Positions 43,976-54,715 of a DNA stretch of 64,000 nucleotides are shown here, one piece after another. Origin of the DNA: Lithobates sylvaticus (lineage: Eukaryota > Chordata > Amphibia > Anura > Ranidae). The stretch is taken from contig CM053033.1 of the NCBI GenBank assembly GCA_028564925.1, forward strand, positions 203,894,607 to 203,958,606, written 5' to 3'. Under the pieces are notes generated by a model. The model was not told the origin of the DNA. It saw only the letters and a list, made by a program, of their open reading frames with translations, and made no database searches. The position numbers were made by a program, and so were the translations under genes. Numbering within the stretch: position 1 is the stretch's first letter; each line of letters starts with the position of its first letter.

Positions 43976-44282
43976 TTTGACCCTTGTCACTTTCGGTGGA
44001 CAGCTTGTTCCGGCAGGTAATTTGTAGAAATATATAAATAAAGGTAAGACATGTACGGAGCTGCAGTGAAATGTAAGCGTAGTGCAAACATGACAGGGTG
44101 CAAGGGGGTTACCGAGAGGTCAGCTAAGGGGGTTGGTATATTTACCTAGGGGGGCTTACCTTATTGGAGCTCAGCAGTGGTGGGTGGAGTACAGGTCATT
44201 GGTGTGGTGGGGAGCAAGGAAAGGTCACCAGTCCAGAGGTAGCAGGCAAGGAGAAACGTTGGGAAGCAGGACCCTGAAAAAG

Positions 44283-46088
44283 ATGAGTGGATTAGATCAA
44301 CTGTGGGAACAGCTTAGGCAGGCAGCTGAACTACATGGCTCAGACTGGCTTCACAGCCAAATTGCAGCCAATTTGCAGGGGGTAGGGCAGGGACCCCAGA
44401 CAAGTAGGGACCCCCCGTTGCGGCCTCGGAGGTCTATCCCTCCTGTGCGCCTGAGCCCGGACAACACCCCACGGACTCGACGACGCATTGGGAGCCCCAC
44501 TAGGGACCCTCCAGGCCCCTCTGCCAAGCGGACACCACGGTCGGCGGGCAGGGGCCCTGGGAGGAATCCCCGAAAGCGTCTGAGTCCCAGGAGAGGGGGG
44601 GGCACTCACCCAGCTGGATCCGCGGCCCCCTCCAGGACCATCCAACCTGAAGGACACCAGGCGGCTGCTGCTGGCGATGCTCCGGTCGGGGCAGCCGTCC
44701 GACGTGGGAGAATGCGGTCCCCGGGTACCGGCCTTGTCGGTGAAGCGGCCGGTGACCTGCCTCGTGTGGGCGCCATCTTGCCTCCTGGAGGAGGGCCAGC
44801 GCCATTGCTACAACAGCAGTCGGGAGGCCACGCCTCCAGGCCCAAGGCCGGGTCAGGGAGGGACGGCCGCTACAGCGCGTGCGCGAGCACGTCGACGGCG
44901 GCGCAGAGAGAAGACGTCAGCGGAACTGACGTCAGTGACGACGGCCGGAAGTCGGCGGAAGAAGATGGCGGCCGCCATCGGAGCAGCCAAGAAGAAGACC
45001 GGAGGCGGCCTGGGGTGCCTGGCGGAGCGGCACAGAGGCCTGGGACGGCGACCGGAAGGCGCGAGGACAGCAGCTGCGAGGAAGGAGAACTGCTGGAGGA
45101 AGAAGAAGTCCCGGCGGGAGCAGCGGTCGGTGCGGCTGGTGGGCCATCCAACCTACGGCAGCCAGGTAGGACACGGGGTGTCACTGGGCATCCGGGGGGG
45201 AGGGGGGAGGGTGCTGGTTTAGGGGTGTTGGGAGCGGACACTGTTGTGGGGGGTCACCGGGGGGGGGAGGGGGGGGTGGTGGACATGCTCAAGGCCTTGC
45301 TACAGAGGTTGGGAGGGGGGACAACACAGGCAGCTGCCCCGACCAACCCCTGGATGCCCCCCAACACCGCAACGCTGGAGACTGGGCCCAGGCAGGGGGT
45401 GGGGGTCACGGCGGAAACTCAGACGGAGGCAGCGAGGGACAAGGCCGAAACGACACCGGACAAGGAAGGGGACAAGGAAAAGCACAAGGAGGGTGACAAG
45501 GAGAAGGAACTTAATAAGGATAAAGATGCTGAGAAAATTAGGTTAGCCGATGCGGCCCGCTGCGAGGTTTATGTGTGTTTCGAGGGACCGCTGGGGGCAC
45601 ATTTGAAGAAAGAGGTGAGGGAGAAGATCTGGAAGGATGAATTTGTAGAAATTTTTTCCCTACTACCGTTAGAAAAATTTAATTTGGACAGGGTCAAGCC
45701 TGACGAGAGCAAAAAGGAGGAGGAGGAAAAGCGTAGGTATAGGCTGATTCCTCGCACCTTCTCAAACTGGCTGCAGGCATTCGCGATCCTGGCGAGTGTG
45801 ATTGGGGAGAAAGCGCCGGAACATTGTTCGGCTCTCTTCTGTTACCTGGAGGCGATTAGCGAGGCCTATAGGGTGTACGGGGGGTTGGCATGGCTCCGCT
45901 ACGACGAGCAATTTCGCCAGAGAAAAGCGGTGCGTCCGGCCATTAGATGGGACCATAAGGACATCAGCCTGTGGATGAAGTTGATGACTTCTCCCAGGGC
46001 TGCGGGACAGTTTTCAAGGGGGGGCCGGCGGAGCTTCCTCAGCAGGATCGCCGGCCCCAAAAAAGAAAGGGGTGTGCTGGCAATTTAA
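44283..46088 (+). CDS. Gag-like region of the Ngaro-type element
   Basis: A long open region of about 600 codons from the methionine at 44,283; an earlier in-frame ATG exists at 44,133, but the later one follows more typical non-coding sequence. The first 30 residues (MSGLDQLWEQLRQAAELHGS) form a likely helix. A long low-complexity part rich in Pro, Arg and Gly follows, then an acidic-basic KDKE-rich stretch, then a compact Trp-rich domain (FSNWLQAFAILASVIGEKAP). A CCCH-type cysteine/histidine cluster of the kind found at the end of DIRS-order gag lies around 46,075-46,180. Presumed role: packaging of the element RNA. Treated as a fossil. Confidence 0.7.
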   Translation: MSGLDQLWEQLRQAAELHGSDWLHSQIAANLQGVGQGPQTSRDPPLRPRRSIPPVRLSPDNTPRTRRRIGSPTRDPPGPSAKRTPRSAGRGPGRNPRKRLSPRRGGGTHPAGSAAPSRTIQPEGHQAAAAGDAPVGAAVRRGRMRSPGTGLVGEAAGDLPRVGAILPPGGGPAPLLQQQSGGHASRPKAGSGRDGRYSACASTSTAAQREDVSGTDVSDDGRKSAEEDGGRHRSSQEEDRRRPGVPGGAAQRPGTATGRREDSSCEEGELLEEEEVPAGAAVGAAGGPSNLRQPGRTRGVTGHPGGRGEGAGLGVLGADTVVGGHRGGEGGVVDMLKALLQRLGGGTTQAAAPTNPWMPPNTATLETGPRQGVGVTAETQTEAARDKAETTPDKEGDKEKHKEGDKEKELNKDKDAEKIRLADAARCEVYVCFEGPLGAHLKKEVREKIWKDEFVEIFSLLPLEKFNLDRVKPDESKKEEEEKRRYRLIPRTFSNWLQAFAILASVIGEKAPEHCSALFCYLEAISEAYRVYGGLAWLRYDEQFRQRKAVRPAIRWDHKDISLWMKLMTSPRAAGQFSRGGRRSFLSRIAGPKKERGVLAI

Positions 46089-47812
46089 TGACGGAACATG
46101 TAAGTTTGGGAACTCTTGTCGGTACAAACATGAATGTTCAGGTTGCAGTGCAGCACACCCTTTCTCCAGATGTTTCCGGAAAAATCGCGCAGGTGATTCC
46201 ACTGGAAAAAGGGATGACGCCGGTGAAGTTGGAAAGGATGCGGCCTTTCCTAAGTAGATACCCCGACCGGGCGGCTGCCCAGTTGCTGGAAGCGGGCTTT
46301 AGGGAGGGGTTTAGGATTCCGAGCGTGTTGGGGGAGGTTCCGCCAATTTCGGATAATCTGAGGTCGGCGTTAAAACATACGGAAGTGGTGTCAGGTAAAT
46401 TGGGGAAGGAGGTGGCGCTCGGCAGGATGGCCGGTCCATTTGCTACCCCTCCGGTGTCCAATTTGGTAGTTTCTCCTTTGGGAGTAGTACCCAAGAAGGA
46501 ACCGGGGCAATTTAGGATGATTCACCACTTGTCGTACCCAAAAGGGGGCTCTGTTAACGATGGTATTGACCCGCAAGCCTGTGCGGTAACCTATACATCG
46601 TTTGACGCAGCGGTATCATGGGTGAAAAAATATGGAAAGGGGGCCTTGATGGCAAAGACGGACGTAGAGGCAGCGTTTAGGCTGTTGCCAGTACACCCCC
46701 AGAGTATGCATTTGCTGGGTTGTTATTGGGAAGGAGCGTACTTCGTGGATCGCTGTCTGCCCATGGGATGTTCGATTTCATGTGCCCTGTTTGAAACTTT
46801 CAGTTCATTCTTTGAATGGGCAGTTAGGGAGACGGCGGGGGTGAATTCGGTTATCCATTATTTGGACGACTTCCTTTGCGTAGGCCCCCCGGGATCCCGC
46901 GGATGCGGGACATTATTGGGGACGCTACAGTACTTGGCGGATAGGTTCGGTATCCCCCTAGCGGCGGACAAAACAGAAGGCCCGATTTCGGAGCTGGTGT
47001 TCTTAGGAATTACAATTGATTCCGTGGCGATGGAGTGTAGGCTGCCGGAGACAAAGGTGGTGGCATTGCGGCAGGAAGTCAAGGAGGCGCACGGAAAAAA
47101 GAAGTTGAGGTGGAAGGAAGTGCAATCCCTCCTGGGCAAATTAAATTTTGCTTGCAGGATTATACCGATGGGGCGGGTGTTCTGCAGGAGACTGGCGGCA
47201 GCAACGGCGGGGGTGAGGATGCCCAACCATTTTATCAGGTTGTCCGAAGGGTTGAGGGAAGACTTGAGAGTATGGTACTCGTTCCTGGTGGAGTTTAATG
47301 GGCGATCTATGATGTTGCAGGGACCAGTTAGCAACGCTGACTTGGAACTGTTTACTGACGCGGCGGGTTCTGCGGGTTACGGGGCTTATTGCCAGGGGAG
47401 TTGGAGTGCAGGTCCTTGGCCGGAGGAGTGGAGAGCAGCGGGTTTCTTGAAGAACCTGGCACTGCTGGAGTTCTTCCCCATACTGGTAGCGGTGAGGTTA
47501 TGGGGGGACAAGCTAACAAACAAGAAGGTGCGGTTCAATTGTGACAACATGGGGGTGGTGGTGGCCATTAATAACATTTCAGCCTCATCCCCCCCGGTAG
47601 TTAGATTGTTACGGCAGTTGGTACTTTGTTGTTTAAAATTGAACGTGTACATGTATGCGGTTCACATCCCAGGGATCGAGAATAAGTTAGCGGATGCTCT
47701 GTCTCGTTTCCAGTGGGAGGAGTTCCGCAGACTGGCTCCAGAGGCAAACGCGACGGGGGACCCGTGCCCGCCGGATCTGTGGAGGATTGCGTTGGGATCG
47801 CCGATGGATTGA
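45971..47812 (+). CDS. Reverse transcriptase and RNase H of the Ngaro-type element
   Basis: The open region codes for a DIRS-like polymerase. RT landmarks in order: FRMIHHLSYPKGGSVND, KTDVEAAFRLLPVHP (motif A), LPMGCSISCALFE (motif B) and YLDDFL (motif C, two catalytic Asp). RNase H follows with LFTDAAGSAGYGAY, a Glu in LLEFFPI, CDNMGVV and the late Asp in NKLADALSR. The enzyme would copy element RNA into DNA. Its end overlaps the start of the recombinase region, which is common in this group. The true protein start is probably well inside the open region, near 46,100-46,200. Treated as a fossil. Confidence 0.88.
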   Translation: MDEVDDFSQGCGTVFKGGPAELPQQDRRPQKRKGCAGNLMTEHVSLGTLVGTNMNVQVAVQHTLSPDVSGKIAQVIPLEKGMTPVKLERMRPFLSRYPDRAAAQLLEAGFREGFRIPSVLGEVPPISDNLRSALKHTEVVSGKLGKEVALGRMAGPFATPPVSNLVVSPLGVVPKKEPGQFRMIHHLSYPKGGSVNDGIDPQACAVTYTSFDAAVSWVKKYGKGALMAKTDVEAAFRLLPVHPQSMHLLGCYWEGAYFVDRCLPMGCSISCALFETFSSFFEWAVRETAGVNSVIHYLDDFLCVGPPGSRGCGTLLGTLQYLADRFGIPLAADKTEGPISELVFLGITIDSVAMECRLPETKVVALRQEVKEAHGKKKLRWKEVQSLLGKLNFACRIIPMGRVFCRRLAAATAGVRMPNHFIRLSEGLREDLRVWYSFLVEFNGRSMMLQGPVSNADLELFTDAAGSAGYGAYCQGSWSAGPWPEEWRAAGFLKNLALLEFFPILVAVRLWGDKLTNKKVRFNCDNMGVVVAINNISASSPPVVRLLRQLVLCCLKLNVYMYAVHIPGIENKLADALSRFQWEEFRRLAPEANATGDPCPPDLWRIALGSPMD

Positions 47813-48684
47813 TTATGCAGTCGCTCAGCGAGAGCACTAGGACGGCGTATCACAGGGTGTGGAGTGAATGGTCCGCTTGGTTGACTGAGGTAGGAGGGTC
47901 GGAAGACCCCGAGGTATTGGTACATTGGGTATTGTGTTTCATTTGCAGTAGCTACGTGAAGGGGGTGTCGGGCACGGCAATTAGTAAGAAGGTATCAGCG
48001 CTGGCATTTAGGTTCCAGTACAAAGGGCTGCCTGACGCGACCAAGAATTTTTTGGTTAAAAAAGCATTGAGGGGTTATAGGAGGGGCCTAGCGCAGAGGG
48101 ACTCCAGACGCCCCATTTCGTTTGCGGTGTTGAACATTGTGTTGGAACAGGTTAAGAAGGTGTGTTCTACAGTTTTTGAACAAAAACTCTTCCGAGCTGC
48201 CTTCCTGTTAGCGTTTTTCGGGGCATTGAGAATTGGGGAGCTGGTGTCGCCATCAAAATCCATTCCAGGTGGTTTGAGGTTTGGGGACGTTACGCTGTCA
48301 CAGTCAGCAGTAGTCCTATGGGTTAGGAGGTCGAAGACGGACCAGCTGGGAAAAGGGGCACGGGTCGAGCTTTTTGCAGGTTCAGAACCACAAATATGCC
48401 CGGTAGCAGCAGTAGACCAATTTTTAAGGGCGCGCCCAGTAGGGGGTGGGGCCTTCTTGACTCATGAGAATGGCTCGTGTTTATCCAGATACCAGTTTAC
48501 AGCGGTATTTAGAAAATGTTTGGAGGCGGGGGGCCTACCCCCAGGTGAGTATGCGAGTCACTCTTTCAGGATTGGCGCGGCCACGGAGGCTTCCAGGTGG
48601 GGTCTACCGGGGGAAGTTATACGCAGGATTGGCAGATGGGAGTCAGCACGTTATCAGGTCTACATTCGCCCCCACCTGGTGTAA
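47713..48684 (+). CDS. Tyrosine recombinase of the Ngaro-type element
   Basis: A phage-integrase-fold recombinase of about 320 codons. The N-terminal DNA-binding part begins near MQSLSESTRTAYHRVWSEW. The catalytic part shows the first Arg in FFGALRIGEL, the H-x-x-R box in SHSFRIGAATEASRWG and the nucleophilic Tyr region in GRWESARYQVYIRP. Such enzymes integrate a circular DNA intermediate by strand exchange and leave no target duplication, which matches the lack of one here. Alternatives such as a Crypton are ruled out by the adjacent RT. Treated as a fossil. Confidence 0.88.
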   Translation: MGGVPQTGSRGKRDGGPVPAGSVEDCVGIADGLIMQSLSESTRTAYHRVWSEWSAWLTEVGGSEDPEVLVHWVLCFICSSYVKGVSGTAISKKVSALAFRFQYKGLPDATKNFLVKKALRGYRRGLAQRDSRRPISFAVLNIVLEQVKKVCSTVFEQKLFRAAFLLAFFGALRIGELVSPSKSIPGGLRFGDVTLSQSAVVLWVRRSKTDQLGKGARVELFAGSEPQICPVAAVDQFLRARPVGGGAFLTHENGSCLSRYQFTAVFRKCLEAGGLPPGEYASHSFRIGAATEASRWGLPGEVIRRIGRWESARYQVYIRPHLV

Positions 48685-48783
48685 CGATGTGGGGGATTGG
48701 GGATGTTAGTGTGTGGGTTGAACATGTTTTTTATATGTTTTGGTTATTGGTGTTAGATATCTATTTTATGTTTTTCAGCCCCT

Positions 48784-49372
48784 GTGTGTTTCATATGGAT
48801 CCTGGGACACTCGTTTGTCTTCTGGGGCGCTAGAAGGGCAGATGTACGGCCGGACGGCAGACAGCTCAGGATGTCTAGGGAGGAGGGTAGGATTCGGTGG
48901 ATTGGGGTCCCAGGAATGAGGTGGAACAGGGTGTTACCAGAAGTCCACAGGTTTGCAGGAATGGATCGACATCCGGACGTTCTGGTCCTGCATGTGGGGG
49001 GGGAATGACTTGGTGGTACGGCCCATGCGCCAGATAATCAAGGACGTACAGTGGGACTTTATCAGGCTCAGCACCTCTTTCCCCGGCATGATCATAGTAT
49101 GGTCAGATATTGTGGCCCGCATGTCGTGGAGAGGGGCCCGCTCCTGGGAAAAGATCAACAAGACCAGGATTAAGGTCAATAAAGAGGTTGGCAGGTTTGT
49201 AGCCAGAAACGGAGGCATAGTGGTCAGACACCGGGAATTAGAGGTAGATACGTGGAGGTACCTTAGGGGAGACGGAGTTCACCTCAACCCGGTTGGGATT
49301 GATTTGTGGTCTCTGGATTTGGAAGAAGGCATCAGGAGAGCGATGCAGGTGTGGCGGCTGGCACAAGTGTGA
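48784..49372 (+). pseudogene. SGNH-hydrolase-like region of the Ngaro-type element
   Basis: After the recombinase the plus strand carries blocks typical of SGNH/GDSL hydrolases: a GHSF box near the start (block I), GGNDL in the middle (block III) and DGVHLNPVG near the end (block V, Asp and His). An acquired hydrolase of this kind is known in vertebrate Ngaro elements, with unknown function; a role on lipid or acetyl esters is only a guess. The region does not look fully intact. Treated as a fossil. Confidence 0.65.
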
Positions 49373-49545
49373 GGTGTCACACTTGTCCCGCGGTGGCGTG
49401 TTGGTTTTTTCCTTGACGACAGTTAAGTGACTCAGTTAAGAGGTTTTATTCAAAAGTTAGGACCCATCACTGGTATGGAGTCCGCCCGAGTGGTCTGACA
49501 GTTGGCCAGACTCACGGGTTAAATCTGTTGGGGGGTCTGTGGTCA

Positions 49546-49591
49546 GTTGGCAAGTCCCCGAGGCGAGTCTGCGGCTGGGGAGCTTGCCAAC
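49546..49591. other. Hairpin in the 3' non-coding part of the Ngaro-type element
   Basis: GTTGGCAAGTCCCC pairs with GGGGAGCTTGCCAAC after a short loop, giving nine perfect pairs, a small mismatch and four more. It could be part of the terminal repeat system or an RNA structure. An AATAAA-type signal follows near 49,744. Confidence 0.65.
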
Positions 49592-49800
49592 AAACGGGAT
49601 TACAGGCTCAGTTGCAAGTGGTCGTCAGGGATCAGAAAATAATAAGTTGATTAGCTGATTAGCTGGATGAGGAGTGTAAGAAAGGTAAAAGTTTTTCAGT
49701 GGTTTAAAAAGTTAATAAAGTTTGTTTGTTTGAGTTAATTTTAAATAAAAGGCCGAACAGGCCATTTTCATCCAGCAGGTGTCAGTGTCTTTGTTATATT

Positions 49801-50008
49801 TATTATAGAAACATAAGTATTTATATGGTACATGTATGGGTCAGGGCAGTAAGTCATCTGGCTACCCTAGTCATGTGAAATAAGAAAAGGAAATCCTTAT
49901 GCCAAATTGTATCATTACATTCACATTCTCACCACATTAACAATGAGAATAACAATTCGTCAAATGCTCATAGAGTGAAAAATCTTGTATTCTGACAACT
50001 GTATGTAA
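49801..50008. other. No feature seen
   Basis: A/T-rich spacer between the Ngaro-type element and a TTAA MITE. Confidence 0.4.
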
Positions 50009-50475
50009 TTAAAGTGATTGTAAAGGTTTTTTTTTTTTTAAATAACAAACATGCCATACTTACCTGCTCTGTGCAAGGGTTTTGCACAGAGCAACCCGAT
50101 CCTCCTTTTATGGGGTCCCCCAACGGCGCTCTTGGCCCCTTTTCTTCATTGAATGGCCCCATGGAGTGTTGCTTTCCATGGGTCCTGCGCCCGAGTCTTG
50201 CTGCTGCGTCCATTGGCACAGACAGCAGGATCCAGCCCCCGCCCCCCCAGCTCCCGTGTCACTGGATTTAATTGACAGTCCGCTGCTATCAATCTATCAA
50301 ATGAGGACCCGATACAGCGGCTGGAGCTGCTGTGCTCGTGCACATCGCTGGATCAGATCGGGTTCAGGTAAAAAAAAGTAGGGGTCTGGGGGGCAGATGC
50401 AGCACAGAAGGTTTTTCACCTTAATGCATGGAATGCATTAAGGCGAAAAAACATGAGGGTTTAAAACTCCTTTAA
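50009..50475 (+). mobile_element. Type D TTAA MITE, complete reference copy
   Basis: TTAA plus AGTGATTGTAAAGG at the left and GTTTAAAACTCCT plus TTAA at the right. Contains TACTTACCTGCTCTGTGCAA with its local inverse TTTTGCACAGAGCA, and the hairpin CACCTTAATGCATGGAATGC with ATTAAGGCG. The TTAA inside CACCTTAATGCAT is the very site used by a type T insertion in the copy at 58 kb. Confidence 0.82.
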
Positions 50476-52695
50476 TATCCCTAGTGATTGTAGCACCCTC
50501 TAGTGTAGATCGTTTTTTATGTGTGTATAGAGTTGGTTAATTTGTGCAGGCTTGGCTTGCATAGTAGCCCATTATATTTTCCTGGGTTGGACAGAGATCC
50601 CGGGAGAGCTGGATGACTCACAGGCAGCATCACTGAGACCTCCTCCCCTATTTCTAGAATGTACTGGAACCTTTTAGAAAAATGGGAGGGAAAGTAAGGT
50701 GTAGCTGCCTGGAGTATTCTGAGTGCCCTGACCAATCCCCAGCTTGGGTTGGCAGAGGCAGGCCCCCTCAAAGGTCTGAGATGGAGTAGTCTGGGATGGG
50801 TGCAAAGCCAGTGAGGAGGATTGTGGTGGCACGGGCAGTGAAAAGGGGCAGCTGCCGCTAGGAAGGCTGGCAGTGCCTGAAGAGGTGGTACTGGGAGCAG
50901 TAGCCACATATAGGAAAACTAGCACCAAGACTTTAATTTTTGCTACGCCATAGGGGCCCGCGGCCCCTGCCTACAAAGGGCATTCAACCAGACCCGCTGA
51001 GATTGTGCTGAGTCTGAAACCTGTGCTAGCTTGTCCTGGGAGTGATAGTCTGCAAGCAAGTGTGTGCTGGAGGGAGAAGAGGAGAGAATGAATATACTGG
51101 AGTGTATACAGTTCAAGTCTTTACAGAGTTTCATTGATCAAATGGAATCCCACATTCCCCAGCGGCCCTTACAGGGGTAGCGCTACATGATGTTATTTAG
51201 TATAGGAATATAATTTTTTTTCTTCACATGCTTTTTTTTACATTCTTTACTTTTCATTTTGTACAGTCATACCAATGTCAGTTTACATCAGTATTCGCAC
51301 ACAATGCAGACAGGTACCTTATCTAATAGGATATTACATTCATTCATAGACGTGAGCACAGGGTGTGCCAGGTGTGCCTGGGGGGTCAGCAACCCGTCAA
51401 TTGTGATCTACCTGTCGATTGCGGGCTGGCGATGGGTAGACCGCTATCCTTCCTGCCCGGTACCAATAACTCACTGTGTTCATTCACAACTGAACCATAG
51501 TTGAACTGTGTTTACTATGCTTTGGTTTGTGAATGAACAGGAAGCCGCTCAGCACGGGGCACTTCCCATTCATTCACCAGTGCAGATGAGGCTGCAGAGA
51601 AATGGACTGGGGAATCTCTGTCCTCAGTCCCTTTCTCTGTCTCAAAAGTGAGACATCAGGCATCTGTTTAGACCCCTGGTATTTTACCAAAGGAGGGGCT
51701 GTGTTGCGGTAGAAGCTGATTACAGGGGACCCCGTGATTTGTCCGTACAGTGCAGGGTATCTGCTGAAAAATCGCTGCCATCGATCCGTGCGTGGTCTCA
51801 TGAATTTGTGTTTGCTGTATCTGGCTCTCTGAAACTATGTTATGCGGTAAGGGGACATCTTAAAAGGAGTGTGCATCTGATTGCCTGCTGTTTGATTCTC
51901 ATTGCTGATTGTCATTTCACTGCTTGGTAAGGAGGCACTTCTTACGGTGGTTACCTATGATTTGGAGATATAGCGCGTCCAACCTCACTTGTGGCGGTTT
52001 ACCTTTAAGTGGAAACATTCAAAAGAAGAGTTTCCTTATCTATGTGCACAACAATTGAATATCTGGTAATTAGGTCTTTTATATGGTGGTGGTGTCTTTT
52101 TGGTCACCTAAATATATTTGTGATCACTGGTGTCTGCTCACACTCAATTGGATACCTTTCCCACTTGGTAACCCTTCACCTACTGGTTTTTGCTATATAT
52201 AGTTTGTCAGTATTACGCTATGTATATGTTTTTGTTTTTTACGGTGATTGCTAACCATGTCCTGTGAGTGCACCTGAGAAAGAGAAGGAGGTATTTGGTA
52301 TTGCTTCGTTACAACCCATAACCAACGAATCACCAACCCAGGCTGGGTTAAAGCCATATGCTGATCTATGGCTTACTTCTGGTAAGCATATCCTCCATGA
52401 GTATATAAGCAACCTGTGGAAACCAATGTTTGAGAAATATTTCCCATAAAAAGAGACTTTTTTGGAACGAATTTTATTCTCAAACCCTGTATACAGACTC
52501 TAAGAGCGCGATTTTTTTCCTTAATATTTTCTTGTGTTTATCTCATTATTATTGCAGCTAATGTTAGAGTTTTTATTTATTGTTTGATTAGCGCAGTTTT
52601 TTTCCCTTTATTTTACCAAAGCCCCCCAAAAAAATCTAAAAAAAATTAAAATATATTAAATAAATAAAATAGTAAAAGTAAGGTCTGTGTGTATT

Positions 52696-52698
<3 letters not shown>
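50476..52698. other. No gene or well-bounded repeat seen
   Basis: A 2.2-kb stretch of mixed DNA. Near 51,352-51,400 the sequence GACGTGAGCACAGGGTGTGC and GGGGTCAGCAACCCG resembles hAT-type edges, but no inverted partner or duplication was found. Open frames on both strands have no recognisable domain. Probably old repeats and some unique DNA. Confidence 0.35.

Positions 52699-52749
<51 letters not shown>
52699..52749. repeat. TA then CA compound microsatellite
   Basis: About nineteen TA units followed by five or six CA units. Confidence 0.9.
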
Positions 52750-52750
<1 letters not shown>

Positions 52751-53194
52751 GTATGTGTTTGAGTTTTGGGGTGCAAAACGCAATAGGCTGCACACACCTG
52801 TTCATTCATCTATGTGATATCAACAATATAGGTCCCACCAACTCTGCTTGAAGATTGACCTGTCGGTATCTGGTGTCTCCCATTACTTAATACCATTCCC
52901 TTATACCATTCACCAACATAATTGTTCTTCAAATGTTTTTTTTAATTTTTGGGAACAACCATGCAACGCTACCTGGAGTGCCTACAATCGTCAACTTTTA
53001 TTTATATGGTAAAAGCTTTCTGTAAAGGAAAACATAGGTTGTGGTAACTGCTTGAAAAGTAAGCTGGGCTTTTGTTTGTTTCTTTCTTAAAGTGGAAAAG
53101 TCAGAAAATGAAGTCCTGGTAGATTACTTCATGCTGGCCCCTTTTGCGGGTATAGCTATTTGTATGTAAAACACTTAAAAAGTGCCTATACTGT
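52750..53194. other. No feature seen
   Basis: A/T-rich DNA left of a type T element. The piece near 53,090-53,180 resembles that near 39,310-39,400 (GTCAGAAAATnAAGTC, TTTTGCnGGTATAGC), so it is an old dispersed repeat. Confidence 0.4.
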
Positions 53195-53369
53195 TTAACC
53201 ACTTCAGCCCCGGAAGATTTGGCTGCTCAATGACCAGGCCATTTTTTGCGATACGCAACTGCATCTCTTTAACTGACAATTGCGCGGTTGTGTGACGCTG
53301 TACCCAAACATAACTGACGTCCTTTTTTTCCCACAAATAGAGCTTTCTTTTGGTGGTATTTTATCACAA

Positions 53370-53765
53370 ATGCGCCCGACTTCACTAAACAGGGATCCGA
53401 CTTTGATCCCCGACAATACCAGGCACTGTGTCTGGTATGAATCTCTAGGTGGAACTCCACGCACAATGTAAAAAAAAAAAAAAACGGCATGAGTTCCCCC
53501 TCCAAGAGCATACCAGGCCCTTCGGTCTGGTATTGATTTTAAGGGGAACCCCCACACCGAAAAAACATCATGGGGTCCCCCCCAAATCCATACCAGACCC
53601 TTATCCGAGCACAAAGCCTGGCAGGTCAGGAAAGGGGGTGGGGACGAGTGAGCGCCCCCCCCCTCCTGAACCGTACCAGGCCATACTAGGCCTGCGCCCC
53701 CCACCCCAAAGCAACTTGTCCCCGTGTTGATGAGGACAAGGGCCGTTGGTTGTCGGGGTCTGCGG
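53370..53765. repeat. GC-rich dispersed repeat, unclassified
   Basis: Contains CCAGGCCCTTCGGTCTGGTA, ACCCCCACACCGAAAAAACA, GGGGTCCCCCC and CAACTTGTCCCCGTGTTGAT. I recognise the wording as common in frogs and fish but cannot assign a family. No exon is supported. Confidence 0.4.
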
Positions 53766-53769
53766 GCGG

Positions 53770-54715
53770 GAAGCTTATCGGAATCTGAAAGCTCTCCAAA
53801 AAGACGTTGTGGTTGTTGTTAAGGAGCACATCTGAACGATACTTGAACAAAAAAGAGCTGCATGGTTGAGCTGCCAGAAGGAAGCCTTTACTGCATCAAT
53901 GCCACAAAAAAGCCAATGGGGCATGTCAAGGTGTTGTTGGGCATATTGTAACCAGGCTTTTTTGTTGAACTTGTACAGTAAAGGCTTCTTTCTGGCAACT
54001 TGACCATGTAGCTCTTTTTTGTTCAACTATCATCGTATTGTGCTCCTTAAAAACAACCCCACCATGTTTTTCCAGAGCAGCCTGTATTTCTCCTGAAGTT
54101 ACCTGTGGATTTTTCTTTGTATCCCGAACAGTTCCTGTGGCAGTTGTGGCTGAAATATTTCTTGATCTACCTGACCTTGGCTTGGTATCAAGAGATCCCT
54201 AAATGTTCCACTTCTTATTAAGTTATTGAACAGTACTGACTGGCATATTCAAGTCTTTGGAGATCTTTTTATATCCTTTTCCATATTTGTAAAGTTTCAT
54301 TACCTTGTTACGCAGGTCTTTTGACTGTTCTTTTCTACCTCCTCAGTGTCTAGTCTACTTAGTGCATCCAAGTGAGAGCTAACAAACGCATTGACTATAT
54401 CTAACACAGACACAAATGTGGGAAATTAACCTTTTTAATTGCCATTTTAACCTGCGTGTGCCACCTTCTGTGTCTGTACCAAGGCCAAACATTCCAGGAT
54501 ATGTAAACTTTTTATCAGGGTAATTTGGGTGATTTCTGTTATCATTATGATTTTAAAAGGATCAAAAAAACTATGTGATAATAAATGGCTTCATGTGATT
54601 GCTATCCTTAAATAAAAGACAGTTTTTTGGCATGATCAGTCATATTTTCAATATTAATCCCCAAATTTCACAACTTCTGTCAGGGTATGCAAACCTTTGA
54701 GCATGACTGTGCACA
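53770..54715 (-). pseudogene. Tc1-like transposon relic, minus strand
   Basis: The outer end at the right reads, on the minus strand, CAGTCATGCTCAAAGGTTTG, a Tc1-type inverted end. The minus strand then encodes parts of the transposase DNA-binding region: KVMKLYKYGKGYKKISKDL, then RSGRSRNISATTA and KKNPQVTSGEI. In-frame stops and frame changes separate them, and the catalytic half is absent or scrambled at 53,790-54,030, where a segment is locally duplicated. A different subfamily from the element at 55.5 kb. Dead copy. Confidence 0.72.

Larger units (their letters stand above)
43980..49800 (+). mobile_element. Ngaro-type (DIRS order) tyrosine-recombinase retrotransposon (fossil, near whole)
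   Basis: One element of about 5.8 kb with the order gag-like, RT/RNase H, tyrosine recombinase (YR), and an SGNH-hydrolase-like region. This order, with a YR in place of a DDE integrase, defines DIRS-order elements, and the added hydrolase-like region is known from vertebrate Ngaro elements. G+C-rich coding parts contrast with A/T-rich flanks. Termini in this group are split direct repeats rather than LTRs; I could not pin them, so both boundaries are estimates. It looks almost whole, with perhaps one or two breaks. Long open regions suggest a fairly young copy. Confidence 0.85.

Noticed and set aside
44340-45485. Minus-strand open frames within the gag-like region
   Set aside because: GC-rich shadows of the plus-strand coding region, with no recognisable domain.
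48464-48833. Extra small open frames overlapping the recombinase end
   Set aside because: Shadow frames of the tyrosine recombinase region with no domain of their own.
50517-50928. Minus-strand Pro/Leu-rich open frames of 84-130 codons
   Set aside because: No recognisable domain, no splice context and composition like the surrounding non-coding DNA.
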